A DNA stretch of 64,000 nucleotides from Halospeciosus flavus (GTDB lineage Archaea > Halobacteriota > Halobacteria > Halobacteriales > Halobacteriaceae), in contig NZ_CP122312.1 of NCBI RefSeq assembly GCF_029814175.1, forward strand, positions 620,001 through 684,000. Direction: 5' to 3'. Shown here piece by piece: positions 14,458 to 24,466 of the stretch. Both the position numbers and the translations under genes were made by a program. How positions within the stretch are numbered: position 1 is the first letter of the stretch; every line of letters starts with the position of its first letter. The notes beneath the pieces were generated by a model. That model saw nothing but the letters and a program-made list of their open reading frames with translations, searched no databases and was not told where the DNA came from.

Positions 14458-17298
14458 ATGACTGACGCAGCGCAGGCGGACGCGTTCGGCCGCCTCGGGC
14501 CCGCCGTGCGGGCGGCCCTCTCCGAGCGTGGGTTCGAGACCCCCACCGAGCCACAGCGCCGCGCCATCCCGCCGCTCGTCACCGGACGCGACGCCCTCGT
14601 GATCGCCCCCACGGGGACGGGCAAGACCGAGACCGCGATGCTGCCCGTCCTCGACGCGATCAGCGAGCGCGAGGACACTTTCGGCATCTCGGCGCTCTAC
14701 ATCACGCCGCTGCGCGCCCTCAACCGCGACATGCGCGAGCGCCTCGACTGGTGGGGCGAGGTCCTAGACATCGACGTGGACGTCCGTCACGGCGACACCA
14801 CGGACTACCAGCGACAGAAGCAGGCGAACGACCCACCGGACGTCCTCGTCACCACGCCCGAGACGCTCCAGGCGATGCTGACGGGCGAGAAACTACGGAC
14901 CGCGCTGAGCGACGTCGAGCACGTCGTCGTCGACGAGGTCCACGAACTCGCCGGCGCGAAACGCGGCGCCCAACTCACCATCGGGCTCGAACGCCTGCGC
15001 GAACTCGCGGGGTCGTTCCAGCGCATCGGCCTCTCCGCGACGGTCGGCGACCCCGAGGCGGTCGGTGGGTTCCTCACCGGTGGCCGCGACTGCACGATCG
15101 TCGAGGTCGACGTCACGAGCAAGGTCGACTTCACCGTCCGCGAACCCGAAGTGACCGAGGAGGACGAGCAACTGGCGAACGAACTGATGACGCGCCCGGA
15201 CATCGCGAGTCACATCCGCGTCATCGACGACATCGTCGCCGAACACGACTCGACGCTCGTCTTCGTCAACACCCGGCAGACCGCCGAAGCCCTCGGCTCG
15301 CGGTTCAAGGAACTCGGGACGAACATCGGCGTCCACCACGGGTCGCTCGCGAAGGAGACCCGCATCGAGGTCGAAGAGCAGTTCAAGGCCGGGGAGTTGG
15401 ACGCCCTGCTCTGTACTTCCTCGATGGAACTCGGTATCGACGTCGGCCGCATCGACCACGTCGTCCAGTACGCAAGTCCGCGCGAGGTGTCACGCCTCCT
15501 CCAGCGCGTCGGCCGCGCGGGCCACCGCCGCGACGAGGTCTCGGAGGGGACCATCCTCACGAGCCACCCCGACGACACCTTCGAGTCGCTGGCCATCGCC
15601 CGCCGCGCCGCCGCCGGCGACGTCGAGACCATGCGCATCCACCACGGCAGTCTCGACACCGTCGCGAACCAGGTGGTGGGTCTCGTCATGGACTTCGGCG
15701 ACGTCTCCGCACGGCGAGCCTACGACATCGTCACGCGCGCCTACCCCTTCCGCGACCTCGACGAGGAGACCTTCAGACAAATCCTCCGCGAACTCGACGC
15801 CAACCACGTCCTCTGGCTGGACGAGGAGGCCGACGAGATCCAGAAGTCCGGGGGGAGTTGGCAGTACTTCTACGCCAACCTCTCGATGATCCCCGACGAG
15901 GAGTCCTACGAGGTGTACGACGTCTCGACGCAGAGCCAGATCGGGACACTCGACGAACGCTTCGTCGTCAACTTCGTCGAACCCGGGGAGACGTTCATCC
16001 AGCGCGGCGAGATGTGGCGCATCAACAACGTCGAGGACGAGGAGTCGCGGGTGAACGTCAGCCCCATCGAGGACCCCGCCGGCGAGGTACCGTCGTGGTC
16101 GGGCAAGGAGATTCCCGTCCCCTACGACGTCGCCCAGGAGGTGGCGGAGATGCGCGCCGTCGCCGGCCCGCAGTTCGAGCGCGACGCACCCCGCGACTCG
16201 GTGGCGACGGAGTTCACGACCCGCTACCCCACGGACCAGAACACCTCCGCCTCCGCGCTCGAACAGGTCGAACGCCACGCCGACGCCGACGCTCCAGTCC
16301 CGACGCAGGACCGTCTCGTGATAGAGGAAGAGGGTCGCGTCATCGTCGTCGACGCCGCGTACGGACACAAGACGAACGAGACGCTCGGCCGCCTCCTCTC
16401 CGCGCTGCTCGGCCAGCGCACCGGTTCGTCGGTCGGCCTCGACGTCGACCCCTACCGCATCGAACTGGAGATTCCGCGCGGGATTCGCGCGGGCGACGTC
16501 GTAGAGATCCTGGAGGAGACCGACCCGGACCACGTCGAACCCCTCCTCGAACTCTCGTTGAAGAACTCGGACGCGCTGAAGTTCACCCTCTCACAGGTCG
16601 CCGCGAAGTTCGGCGCGCTCAAGCGCTGGAAGTCCCGCGGTGGCCAGGGCACCGGTCTCTCGCGACTCCTCTCCGCGCTCGAAGGGACGCCGGTCTACGA
16701 CGAGGCGGTACGAGAGGTGTTCCACGAGGACCTCGACGTTGAGCGCACGCGCGAGGTGCTCCGGCGCATCCAGTCGGGGGAAATCGACCTCGTGAAACAC
16801 GGGTCACGGACGCCCATCGGCGCGGACGGCCGTTCCTCGGGCCGGGAGATGCTCACCCCCGAGAACGCCGACGCGAGCGTCGTCCAGGCCGTGAAAGACC
16901 GTATTCAGGACGACCGCGTTCGCCTCGTCTGTCTCCACTGTGGCGACTGGGACCAGGAGACGAAAGTCCGGCGCGTCCGCGACCAGCCCCAGTGCCCCCA
17001 CTGCGAGAGCACCCGCGTCGCCACCCTCTCACCGTGGGCCGACGACGCCGTGAAGGCGCTCAACCTCGACCCCGAGGAGCGCGACGAGGAACAGGAGAAG
17101 CGCGTCGAGCGCACCTTCCGCAACGCGAGTATCGTCCAGACCCACGGGAAGAAGGCCGTCGTCGCGCTCTCCGCCCGCGGCGTCGGCCCACAGAACGCCG
17201 CCCGCGTCATCAACAACCACCGCGAGGACGAGGCGGACTTCTACCGCGACCTGCTGGAGAAAGAACGCGAGTACGCCCGGACGAAGGCGTTCTGGTAG
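14458..17298 (+). CDS. lhr: Lhr-type ATP-dependent helicase
   Basis: 946 aa starting MTDAAQADAFGRLG; 28 upstream codons of the open frame look like promoter. DEAD/DEAH helicase motifs: Walker A APTGTGKTE (50-58), DEVH (159-162), SAT (193-195), and a motif VI region with QRVGRAGHRRDEVSEG. The long C-terminal region fits the Lhr winged-helix and beta-barrel modules and ends with a zinc-binding pair (C825, C828, C846, C849). Lhr proteins unwind or translocate on branched DNA/RNA duplexes in repair and RNA metabolism. Haloarchaea have more than one Lhr; which one this is cannot be decided here. Confidence 0.92.
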   Translation: MTDAAQADAFGRLGPAVRAALSERGFETPTEPQRRAIPPLVTGRDALVIAPTGTGKTETAMLPVLDAISEREDTFGISALYITPLRALNRDMRERLDWWGEVLDIDVDVRHGDTTDYQRQKQANDPPDVLVTTPETLQAMLTGEKLRTALSDVEHVVVDEVHELAGAKRGAQLTIGLERLRELAGSFQRIGLSATVGDPEAVGGFLTGGRDCTIVEVDVTSKVDFTVREPEVTEEDEQLANELMTRPDIASHIRVIDDIVAEHDSTLVFVNTRQTAEALGSRFKELGTNIGVHHGSLAKETRIEVEEQFKAGELDALLCTSSMELGIDVGRIDHVVQYASPREVSRLLQRVGRAGHRRDEVSEGTILTSHPDDTFESLAIARRAAAGDVETMRIHHGSLDTVANQVVGLVMDFGDVSARRAYDIVTRAYPFRDLDEETFRQILRELDANHVLWLDEEADEIQKSGGSWQYFYANLSMIPDEESYEVYDVSTQSQIGTLDERFVVNFVEPGETFIQRGEMWRINNVEDEESRVNVSPIEDPAGEVPSWSGKEIPVPYDVAQEVAEMRAVAGPQFERDAPRDSVATEFTTRYPTDQNTSASALEQVERHADADAPVPTQDRLVIEEEGRVIVVDAAYGHKTNETLGRLLSALLGQRTGSSVGLDVDPYRIELEIPRGIRAGDVVEILEETDPDHVEPLLELSLKNSDALKFTLSQVAAKFGALKRWKSRGGQGTGLSRLLSALEGTPVYDEAVREVFHEDLDVERTREVLRRIQSGEIDLVKHGSRTPIGADGRSSGREMLTPENADASVVQAVKDRIQDDRVRLVCLHCGDWDQETKVRRVRDQPQCPHCESTRVATLSPWADDAVKALNLDPEERDEEQEKRVERTFRNASIVQTHGKKAVVALSARGVGPQNAARVINNHREDEADFYRDLLEKEREYARTKAFW

Positions 17299-17301
17299 TA
17301 C

Positions 17302-17346
17302 CTTTTGCTGCGTTCGGCCGCCCGCGAGCGGCCTCACTCGCAAAAG
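17302..17346 (+). terminator. Compound hairpin after the helicase gene
   Basis: CTTTTGC (17302-17308) pairs with GCAAAAG (17340-17346) and encloses GGCCGC (17316-17321) paired with GCGGCC (17328-17333). It begins 4 nt past the stop codon. Confidence 0.5.
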
Positions 17347-17441
17347 CTACGCTAAAACCGCGCTACTCCTTCCACTCGCTCCGCTCGCTTCAGTCCGTGG
17401 CGCGTCCGCTCGTCACACTCGCGGTGGTTCTCCCGTGCCGA

Positions 17442-17479
17442 GAAACAGTTGAACAGTTCGTGAATCGTTCAACTGTTTC
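17442..17479. repeat. Inverted repeat with ACAGTTGAAC arms, N12 spacer (copy A)
   Basis: GAAACAGTTGAAC at 17442-17454 and its exact complement at 17467-17479, separated by 12 nt. A second copy with the same core arms and the same 12-nt spacer lies at 39143-39174. Confidence 0.75.
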
Positions 17480-17700
17480 GAGGCGTCGATACGCCCGAAG
17501 GAGACGGTCTACACACCGAGCACTTCTCCCCACGCGAACGTTCAAGTACGAGAGCGCGACCACTATGCGGGGTGACCTGAGGAGGGCCACGGAGGTGGAC
17601 TCGGTGAGCGCGGCGTCGCACTCTGTGATGGTCGAATCGACGCCGCCTGTTCGCCACATCCACCGACGAGTGTATCTTCGGCGATTCCGTACCGGGCGTG

Positions 17701-18318
17701 ATGACCGAGGAAACAGGGGACCTCTATCTCGTCTGGCCGCGGGGACTGCGACCGCCGGAGGTGTCGATGCCTGCGGGGTACGCGCTCCGAACGGCGCAGA
17801 TCGGGTCGGGCGACCGTGATCGGCTGCGCGAACTCCTCGCCGCCGGCGGTCGACACCTCGACGCGGTCGAGGAGCGTCAGCTCTTCGACAAAATTCTCCC
17901 GAACGGACTGTTCTTCGTCGTCGACGAGCATCGCGAGGCGCGCCGCGCCGGCATCGGAGACGCGGTCGGTACCTGCGCCGCACTCCACGACCCACAGGGA
18001 GACGGCCACTACTTCCCGTTCGGCGGCGAACTCGGCGTGCTCGTCGTCCAGAAGGAACACCGCCGACGGGGACTCGGCCACGCGCTCGCCGCGGCGTGCG
18101 TCAGGCGCTTCCGCGACGCCGGCTACCGGAGTATCCGCGCCGGCGTCGACCTCGACGCACTCCCGGCTGCCCACCTCCTCCTGAACCTCGGGTTCCGGCC
18201 GTTCGCCGCCGACGAGACGACGGTCGGACGCTGGCGTCGCGTGTACGACCGCCTCGGACTCGTTTTCGACCGCGAGCAGTGCGTCGACGCCGGGTCGTAC
18301 CACACCCGCTCGCGCTGA
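17701..18318 (+). CDS. GNAT-family N-acetyltransferase
   Basis: 205 aa from ATG 17701; an adjacent GTG at 17698 is an alternative. The acetyl-CoA-binding signature is VQKEHRRRGLGHALAAAC, followed by a beta strand (YRSIRAGVDLDAL) and a helix with LLLNLGF, the usual GNAT fold order. The acceptor substrate is unknown. It converges on the CDC48-like ATPase with a 30-bp gap. Cytoplasmic. Confidence 0.8.
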   Translation: MTEETGDLYLVWPRGLRPPEVSMPAGYALRTAQIGSGDRDRLRELLAAGGRHLDAVEERQLFDKILPNGLFFVVDEHREARRAGIGDAVGTCAALHDPQGDGHYFPFGGELGVLVVQKEHRRRGLGHALAAACVRRFRDAGYRSIRAGVDLDALPAAHLLLNLGFRPFAADETTVGRWRRVYDRLGLVFDREQCVDAGSYHTRSR

Positions 18319-18348
18319 ACGAGTCGAGTCGAATCGGGCCGGAGTGCG

Positions 18349-20445
18349 TCAGTCCCTCTCGACGCGCTCGCGGGCCGCCGTGAAGTGCTCGGGTTCGATA
18401 GTCACGTCGGCGTCGCTCCCACCGGCCTCGACGGCTTCGCGGATAGCCCGCATCGACGCCGTTCGGACGAGCGCCTCCAGTTCCGCACCCGTGTATCCCT
18501 CGAGTTCGTCGGCCAGCGCGTCGAGGTCGACGTCGTCGGATAGCGGTTTCTCCCGCGCGTGGACTCGCAGGATCTCGCGACGCGCCTCGGCACCTGGTTC
18601 GGGGACCTCGACGTGTGCTTCGAGCCGGCCCGGCCGGAGGAGCGCGGGATCGAGTGCGTCCCGGCGGTTGGTCGCGGCCAACACGACGAGCGTCGGGTCG
18701 TCCGCGACGGCGTCGAGTTCCGTGAGGAGTTGGCTGACGACGCGCTCGGTCACCTCGTGGCCCTCGCCGCGCTGGGTAGCGACGGCGTCGATCTCGTCGA
18801 AGAACACCACGGCGGGGGCGGCCCGCCGGGCGCGCTCGAACACCTCGCGGACGGCCTTCTCCGTCTCGCCGACGTACTTGTCGACGAGTTCCGGCCCCGC
18901 CACGCGGACGAAGTTGACCCCCGCCTCGTTGGCGACGGCGCGGGCGAGCATCGTCTTGCCCGTACCGGGCGGACCGTGGAGGAGGACGCCCGTCGGCGGG
19001 TCGGTGTTCGCCGCCTCGAAGAGGTCGCCGTGGGCGAGCGGCCACTCGACCGTCTCGCGGAGCGTCGCCTTCGCCTCGTCTAAGCCTCCGACGTCGTCGA
19101 AGGACGTCTCGGGGAGCTCGGCGACGAACTCGCGCATCGCGGAGGGGTCGGTCGCAGCGAGTGCCCGGCGGAAGTCGTCCGCGCTCACCCGGTCGCGGTC
19201 GTCGCGGACCGCGCCCATCGCCGCCTCGGTGACGAGCGCACGGAGGTCCGCACCGACGAACCCGTGCGTCCGGTCGGCGAGCGCGTCGAGGTCGACGTCC
19301 GCCGCCAGCGGCATCTCGCGGGTGTGGACGTCGAGGATTTCGCGGCGGCCGCCCGCGTCAGGGACGCCGACCTCGACCTCGCGGTCGAAGCGGCCCGGCC
19401 GGCGGAGCGCGGGGTCGATGGCGTCGACGCGGTTGGTCGCGCCGATGACGACGACCTCGCCGCGTGTCTCCAGACCGTCGAGCAGCGAGAGGAGTTGGGC
19501 GACGATGCGGTTCTCCATGTCGCCGCCTTCGTCGCGCTTCCCGGCGATGGCGTCGACCTCGTCGAAGAAGACGACCGCGGGAGCGCGCTCCTGTGCTCGC
19601 TCGAACACCTCGCGGAGGCGCTTCTCGGACTCGCCCTTGTACTTCGAAGTGATCTCGGGGCCCGAGACGCTCTCGAAGTGGGCGTCGGCCTCGTTGGCGA
19701 CGGCGCGGGCGATGAGCGTCTTGCCCGTGCCGGGCGGGCCGTAGAGCAAGACGCCCTTCGGCGGTTCGACGCCGAGACGCCGGAAGCGCCCCGGTTCGGC
19801 GAGCGGGAGTTCGACGAGTTCGCGGACCTGTTCGAGTTCGTCGTCGAGGCCGCCGACGTCCTCGTAGGTGAGGCCGACGCGGGCGTCCTCGGTCGTCTCG
19901 CCCTCGGTCGAATCATCGGTCTCCGCCCGTTCCTCCCGGGCGACGAGCGAGACGTCGGTGTCCTCGGTGACGACGACCGGCCCGTCGGGGGACGTCTCTC
20001 GGACACGGAGTTCACCGTCGACACCGAGCGCGTCGATTCGTACGCGCTCGTCTACGCGGAGGACACGGTCGAGGAGCGTCTGTCGGACGGCCGCCGTGTC
20101 ACCCTCGTCGGCGTCGTCCGCGTGGGGTCCGTCGAGGACGACCCGCTCGGCGTCGGTGGCGTCGGCCGGCGAGACGGTCACGGTGTCGCCGACGCCTACC
20201 CCGGCGTTCGTGCGTGTCTGGCCGTCCGCGCGGAGCGACTCGGCGTCGAGCGACGGGTCGGCCGGCCACACCTTCGCGACGGTGTCGCGTTCGCCGGAGA
20301 CGCGGACGGTGTCACCGCTCAACACGCCGAGGGCCGTCCGTGCCGTCTCGGGGAGGCGGACGACACCCCGCCCGGCGTCGCGGGGTTCGGCCTCGTGGAC
20401 GACGAGTTCCCGTTCGGGCCTGCTGCCGTCGTCGGCGTCGGTCAT
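18349..20445 (-). CDS. cdc48: CDC48/VAT-type AAA+ ATPase
   Basis: 698 aa starting MTDADDGSRPERE; the open frame extends 63 codons further, but that part looks non-coding and overlaps the opposite small gene's promoter. Layout: N-terminal CDC48 N-domain (~12-170), D1 AAA with Walker A GPPGTGKT (236-243) and Walker B FFDEVDA (DE 295-296), D2 AAA with Walker A (491-498) and DE 550-551, both with arginine-finger regions (LRRPGRFD, LLRPGRLE). Works as a hexameric unfoldase that feeds the proteasome. Haloarchaea have several paralogues. The linker (171-188) is short and acidic. Confidence 0.92.
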   Translation of the reverse strand: MTDADDGSRPERELVVHEAEPRDAGRGVVRLPETARTALGVLSGDTVRVSGERDTVAKVWPADPSLDAESLRADGQTRTNAGVGVGDTVTVSPADATDAERVVLDGPHADDADEGDTAAVRQTLLDRVLRVDERVRIDALGVDGELRVRETSPDGPVVVTEDTDVSLVAREERAETDDSTEGETTEDARVGLTYEDVGGLDDELEQVRELVELPLAEPGRFRRLGVEPPKGVLLYGPPGTGKTLIARAVANEADAHFESVSGPEITSKYKGESEKRLREVFERAQERAPAVVFFDEVDAIAGKRDEGGDMENRIVAQLLSLLDGLETRGEVVVIGATNRVDAIDPALRRPGRFDREVEVGVPDAGGRREILDVHTREMPLAADVDLDALADRTHGFVGADLRALVTEAAMGAVRDDRDRVSADDFRRALAATDPSAMREFVAELPETSFDDVGGLDEAKATLRETVEWPLAHGDLFEAANTDPPTGVLLHGPPGTGKTMLARAVANEAGVNFVRVAGPELVDKYVGETEKAVREVFERARRAAPAVVFFDEIDAVATQRGEGHEVTERVVSQLLTELDAVADDPTLVVLAATNRRDALDPALLRPGRLEAHVEVPEPGAEARREILRVHAREKPLSDDVDLDALADELEGYTGAELEALVRTASMRAIREAVEAGGSDADVTIEPEHFTAARERVERD

Positions 20446-20541
20446 CGCTTCGGTCGAGGGGTGCGAGCGCCTTACCGTTGTCCCCGACGGCGGGCGGGTT
20501 CCGGGGTAACGACTTTGTTCTCGGCCGACACAGGTGGGGTT

Positions 20542-20676
20542 ATGGTGGAGAGTACGACCCGGGACGACATGACGTGGTACAAGTGCGAAAAGTGTGGTCT
20601 CATGTTCGACGACCGGGACGACGCGAAACAACACGAGGAGAACTGCGACTCCTCTGACCCCTCCTACCTCCAGTAG
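20542..20676 (+). CDS. Small C2HC zinc-finger protein (DUF7128-like)
   Basis: 44 aa, MVESTTRDDMTWYKCEKCG..., with one zinc site CEKC-x14-H-x4-C (CEKCGLMFDDRDDAKQHEENC). Single-finger microproteins of this kind are widespread in haloarchaea and I match it by memory to DUF7128. An internal ATG at 20569 would give 35 aa. Divergent from the CDC48-like gene. Function unknown; nucleic-acid or protein contact is plausible. Confidence 0.75.
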   Translation: MVESTTRDDMTWYKCEKCGLMFDDRDDAKQHEENCDSSDPSYLQ

Positions 20677-20697
20677 GCGGCGTCGTCCCGCTCGTCG

Positions 20698-21138
20698 CTA
20701 CTCGTCGTCCCCGTCGGCCGCGAAGAGTTCGTAGGACCGTTCGCCCATGTCGTCCTCTTCGAAGACGAACACCCGGCCGCGCGCGACGTCGGGGTCCGCC
20801 GTGACCTCGACGGCGTACCCGTCGAGTTCGACTTCGACACCCGGGAACACCTCCGACGTCTCTCCGGGTTCGAGGACGACGCGGCCGACGCCGCTGTCCT
20901 CCAGGATTTCGTCGGCCGTCTTCCGGTCGTTGATGTAGAGGAGGACGCCCTCGGTCCCGGACTCGTCGGTCACGAGCACCTGAACGTGCTTGCCGGGCTT
21001 GGTCCGGAGCGTCCCCTCGACCTTCTGCGGGACGCCGTTGTAGAAGACCCGCCGGCCGTCGTGGTACTCGACGTAGATGCCGCCCTCGTCGAGTTCGACG
21101 GAGAGGGTCGACGGGGCGATGTCGCTGCGCGCGCTCAT
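20698..21138 (-). CDS. Conserved haloarchaeal protein, DUF5796-like
   Basis: 146 aa, acidic, mostly beta by pattern (GGIYVEYHDGRRVFYNGVPQKV, VLLYINDRKTADEIL, VFPGVEVELDGYAVEV). No signal peptide. It matches the haloarchaeal DUF5796 family as I recall it. Convergent with the small zinc-finger gene and divergent from fen. Function unknown. Confidence 0.75.
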   Translation of the reverse strand: MSARSDIAPSTLSVELDEGGIYVEYHDGRRVFYNGVPQKVEGTLRTKPGKHVQVLVTDESGTEGVLLYINDRKTADEILEDSGVGRVVLEPGETSEVFPGVEVELDGYAVEVTADPDVARGRVFVFEEDDMGERSYELFAADGDDE

Positions 21139-21229
21139 GGTCGACGCTTGGACGGACGCGTGGAAAAGTCCGCCGTTCGTGCCCGTCGAAATCGAACCTT
21201 CAAGAGTGAGCGTCCCCTAGTTCGGCGTA

Positions 21230-22213
21230 ATGGGAAACGCGGATCTACGGCAACTCGCCGTCCTCGAAGACGTCGCCTTCGACGACCTCGACGGCGACGT
21301 CGTGGCGGTCGACGCGCACAACTGGCTCTATCGCTACCTCACGACGACGGCGAAGTTCACCAACGACAACGTCTACACGACCAGCGAGGGCGAGGAAGTC
21401 CACAACCTCATCGGCGTCGTCCAGGGACTCCCGAAGTTCTTCGAGAACGACCTGACGCCAATCTTCGTCTTCGACGGCGGCGTGACCGAACTCAAGGAGG
21501 CCGAAATCGAAGAGCGACGCGAGAAGCGCGAGGAGTACGAGGAACGACTCGAAGAGGCCCTCGAGGCCGGTGAGGCGGTCGAGGCCGCGAAACTCGAAGC
21601 ACGCACCCAGCGGCTCACGGACGTCATCCACGAGACGACGCGCGACCTCCTCGACCTCCTCGACGTCCCGGTCGTCGAGGCGCCCGCCGAGGGCGAGGCG
21701 CAAGCGTCGCACATGGCCCGCGTCGACGACGACGTCGACTACGTCGGGAGCGAGGACTACGACACGCTCCTGCTCGGCGCGCCCTACACGCTCCGGCAAC
21801 TCACCAGCAAGGGCAACCCCGAGTTGATGGACTTCGAGGCCACCCTCGAAGAGCACGACCTCACGTGGGAGCAACTCGTCGACGTCGGCATCCTCTGTGG
21901 CACCGACTACAACGACGGTCTCTCCGGTTACGGCCCGAAGACGGCGGTGAAGGCCGTCCGGGAACACGGCGACCTCTGGGGCGTGCTGGAGGCCGAAGAC
22001 GCGTACATCGAGTACGCCGACCGCATCCGCGCGATGTTCCTCGACCCCGACGTCACCGACGACTACGACGTCGACCTCGACGTGAGTCCGGACCTCTCGG
22101 CGGCCGAGTCCTACGTCACCGAGGAGTGGGAGATTCCGGCCGACGAGGTCGAACGCGGCTTCCAACGCATCCGCGACGCCACCGAGCAGGCCGGCCTCGA
22201 CGAGTGGATGTAG
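21230..22213 (+). CDS. fen: Flap endonuclease 1 (FEN-1/XPG family)
   Basis: 327 aa structure-specific 5' nuclease that removes RNA-DNA flaps during Okazaki fragment maturation and repair. N-domain: [13 protein letters not shown] and IFVFDGG. I-domain: [14 protein letters not shown] and [14 protein letters not shown], then the helix-hairpin-helix region [21 protein letters not shown]. Acidic metal ligands are in place. The usual C-terminal PCNA-binding box (Q-x-x-L-x-x-W-F) is degenerate (QAGLDEWM). Its stop is directly abutted by the stop of the opposite-strand SDR gene. Confidence 0.93.
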   Translation: MGNADLRQLAVLEDVAFDDLDGDVVAVDAHNWLYRYLTTTAKFTNDNVYTTSEGEEVHNLIGVVQGLPKFFENDLTPIFVFDGGVTELKEAEIEERREKREEYEERLEEALEAGEAVEAAKLEARTQRLTDVIHETTRDLLDLLDVPVVEAPAEGEAQASHMARVDDDVDYVGSEDYDTLLLGAPYTLRQLTSKGNPELMDFEATLEEHDLTWEQLVDVGILCGTDYNDGLSGYGPKTAVKAVREHGDLWGVLEAEDAYIEYADRIRAMFLDPDVTDDYDVDLDVSPDLSAAESYVTEEWEIPADEVERGFQRIRDATEQAGLDEWM

Positions 22214-22954
22214 CTAGCGGAGCTGCATCCCGCCGTTCACGTTGACGATCTCGCCGTGGGTGAACTCGCTGTCGAGCAGGAAGGCGACCGTCTTCGCGAT
22301 TTCTTCTGGCGAACAGGCGTACTCCGGGAGGTGTGTGTCGAGGTTCTCGTGACCGCGGAAGTCGACCCGTTCGAGGTAGTCGACGATGTCCCCGTTGAGT
22401 TCGGTGTCGACGGGGCCGGGTGCGACCGCGTTCACCTGCACGCCGTCCTCGCCGTACTCGCGGGCGAGCGCACGAGTCAGACCGTGGATACCGGCCTTGC
22501 TCGCGGCGTAACTCGCGTCGACCGTCCCGGCCGTCCCGCCGATGCTCGACAGGAAGACGACGTCGCCCGCCGATTTTTCTAGATGGGGGAGCGCCGCGCG
22601 GGTGACGTAGAACGCCCCATCGAGGTTCACGCCGAGGACCGACTGCCACTGCACGTCGTCGATGTCGGTCGCGCGGGCCGGTGAGACGACGCCCGCGTTG
22701 TTCACGACGGCGTCGAGTCCACCGAACGCGTCGACTGCCTGCGTGACGAGGTCGGCGGCCTGTCCCGAGTCGCCGACGTCCGCCTGGAGGGTGACGGTCT
22801 CGGCGCCTCGCTCCTCGACGGCCGCAGCGGTGTCGCTGGCCGCGTCCGCCGACTCGTGGTAGTTAATCGCGACGGCGTCCGCCCCCTCGGCGGCGAGATG
22901 GGTCGCGGTGGCGCGGCCGATGCCACGGCTGGCGCCGGTGACGAGGACGCGCAT
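22214..22954 (-). CDS. SDR-family oxidoreductase, FabG-like
   Basis: 246 aa short-chain dehydrogenase. NAD(P) motif TGASRGIG near the N-terminus, NNAGV, catalytic serine in VVFLSSIGG, YAASKAG (Y-x3-K) and VNAVAPGPVDTEL. The family reduces or oxidises hydroxyl/keto groups; FabG-like ketoacyl reductase is a common label, but haloarchaea lack a classical fatty-acid synthase, so the substrate is open. Its ATG abuts the stop of thiDN, which suggests one operon. It ends exactly at the stop of fen on the other strand. Confidence 0.85.
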   Translation of the reverse strand: MRVLVTGASRGIGRATATHLAAEGADAVAINYHESADAASDTAAAVEERGAETVTLQADVGDSGQAADLVTQAVDAFGGLDAVVNNAGVVSPARATDIDDVQWQSVLGVNLDGAFYVTRAALPHLEKSAGDVVFLSSIGGTAGTVDASYAASKAGIHGLTRALAREYGEDGVQVNAVAPGPVDTELNGDIVDYLERVDFRGHENLDTHLPEYACSPEEIAKTVAFLLDSEFTHGEIVNVNGGMQLR

Positions 22955-24343
22955 CTACTGCTCACCTCCGCGTTCGTCGACGAGTGCCCCGAGCACCGAC
23001 TCGACGCGCGCGACCAGGGTCTCGGCGTCGTGGGCGAGGAACTTCACCATCGGTTCCTTCCCGTGACCGCCGTAGTCGACGACGGCCGCGGGGGTTCCGC
23101 CCGCCTGCTCGAAGGCGACTTCAGCGCCCCAGCCCATCGTCGACCCCTCTTCCTCCTTCACGGACGCGGGTTCCTCGCGTCGGTCGTAGGACGCCACCGG
23201 CCCGTCGAGTGCGTCGAGTGCCGCCTCGACTTCGTCGTCGTAGCGGCAGTTGACCGCGAACCGGAGCGCCGGGTCGTGCTCGCGGGCGGCGAGCAGGAAG
23301 CGCGCGACGTGACTCGACGCGCCGAAGCGGACGCCGCGGTTGGGAGCGACGCCGTCGACGGTCTTCGTGACGCGTCCCTCGACGGCGGCGGTGTCGCCCA
23401 CCGACTCGGCGTAGGGTGTCGCGCCGACGACGTTCGTCCCGACTTCGGGGACGAGTCTACGGGGGTTCGCGTCCACGAGTTCGCGGACGACGTCGTGGAC
23501 GGTCTCGGCGGTCGGTTCGCGGGCGGCGTCGTCGCGCAGGCCAGCGAGGTGGTGGACCGGGCTGGTACCCTGCCCGACGGCGAGCGGGTAGCGAACAGCT
23601 CGTTCGGCGAACGCGACGCTCGACTCGACGGCTCGTTCCAGCGGGCGGCCCCGTGCGAGGTGGGCCGCGACAGCGCTCGACAGCGTACACCCGGAACCGT
23701 GGGTGCTGGTCGTGTCGATTCGTTCGTGTGCGAAGTGGTGGACGCCCTCCTCGGTGACGAGCACGTCGACGATTTCGTCGTCGGCGGTATCGAGGTGCCC
23801 ACCGGTCACGAGCGCCGCGTCGGCGCCCTGCTCACGGAGTTCCTCACCCGCGGTCTCGGCGTCCGCGGGTGTCTCGACGGGCCGGCCGGTCAGCACCTCG
23901 GCCTCGTCGACGTTCGGCGTGACGAGCGTCGCGTGGTCGAACAGGTCGCGGTAGGCCGCTTCGCCGGCCTCGTCCAGCAGGCGGTCGCCCGAGGTGGCGA
24001 CGATGACCGGGTCGACGACGAGTGGGGCGTCGAGGGTCGCGACCTGCTCGGTCACGGTCTCGACGAGCGAGGCCGTCCCGAGCATCCCGGTCTTGGCCGC
24101 GCCGACGTCGAAGTCCGAGACGACGGCCTCGTACTGGGCGACGACCTCCTCCTCGGGGAGGTGGTGGACGGAGTCGACGCCGCGGGTGTGCTGGGCGGTG
24201 GCGGCGGTGAGGACGCTCGTCCCGAAGACGCCGAGCGCCTCCACCGTCTTCAGGTCGGCCTGGATGCCCGCGCCACCGCCGGAGTCGCTGCCGGCGACAG
24301 TCAGCGCGACGGGGCGCGCGTCGGGGTTCGGTACGCGAGTCAC
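22955..24343 (-). CDS. thiD: Bifunctional HMP(-P) kinase / thiamine-phosphate synthase ThiDN
   Basis: 462 aa fusion. Residues ~8-265 are ThiD ([45 protein letters not shown]), phosphorylating hydroxymethylpyrimidine. Residues ~285-455 are the archaeal ThiN domain ([47 protein letters not shown]), which joins HMP-PP and thiazole phosphate. The SDR gene follows with no gap. I see no TPP riboswitch upstream; in haloarchaea thiamine genes are known to be controlled by the ThiR regulator, whose site I cannot identify here. Confidence 0.93.
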   Translation of the reverse strand: MTRVPNPDARPVALTVAGSDSGGGAGIQADLKTVEALGVFGTSVLTAATAQHTRGVDSVHHLPEEEVVAQYEAVVSDFDVGAAKTGMLGTASLVETVTEQVATLDAPLVVDPVIVATSGDRLLDEAGEAAYRDLFDHATLVTPNVDEAEVLTGRPVETPADAETAGEELREQGADAALVTGGHLDTADDEIVDVLVTEEGVHHFAHERIDTTSTHGSGCTLSSAVAAHLARGRPLERAVESSVAFAERAVRYPLAVGQGTSPVHHLAGLRDDAAREPTAETVHDVVRELVDANPRRLVPEVGTNVVGATPYAESVGDTAAVEGRVTKTVDGVAPNRGVRFGASSHVARFLLAAREHDPALRFAVNCRYDDEVEAALDALDGPVASYDRREEPASVKEEEGSTMGWGAEVAFEQAGGTPAAVVDYGGHGKEPMVKFLAHDAETLVARVESVLGALVDERGGEQ

Positions 24344-24466
24344 GGTCGGGACACCACCCGTTCTGTCTCGAGCATGTGCGCCCCTACTACAGTGTGGTAC
24401 ATATCGGTGGTGGAGTTCGGCGGTCGCTCGTCATTGGACGGAGGGGACCTGTGAGAGAAGGCAGCC

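Larger units (their letters stand above)
17299..17700. other. 402-bp intergenic region with two hairpins, no gene
   Basis: It holds a compound hairpin directly after the helicase stop (17302-17346) and a separate 13-bp inverted repeat (17442-17479). Between them is a stretch rich in CGCTCCGCTCGC-like sequence, common between haloarchaeal genes. Candidate reading frames here have implausible Arg/Ser-rich translations. Confidence 0.6.

Noticed and set aside
17390..17995. 201-aa minus-strand frame between lhr and the GNAT gene
   Set aside because: Arg-rich translation, overlaps the GNAT gene and crosses the 17442-17479 inverted repeat.
24344..24466. TPP riboswitch before thiDN
   Set aside because: No CUGAGA-type core or matching helices seen on the relevant strand.
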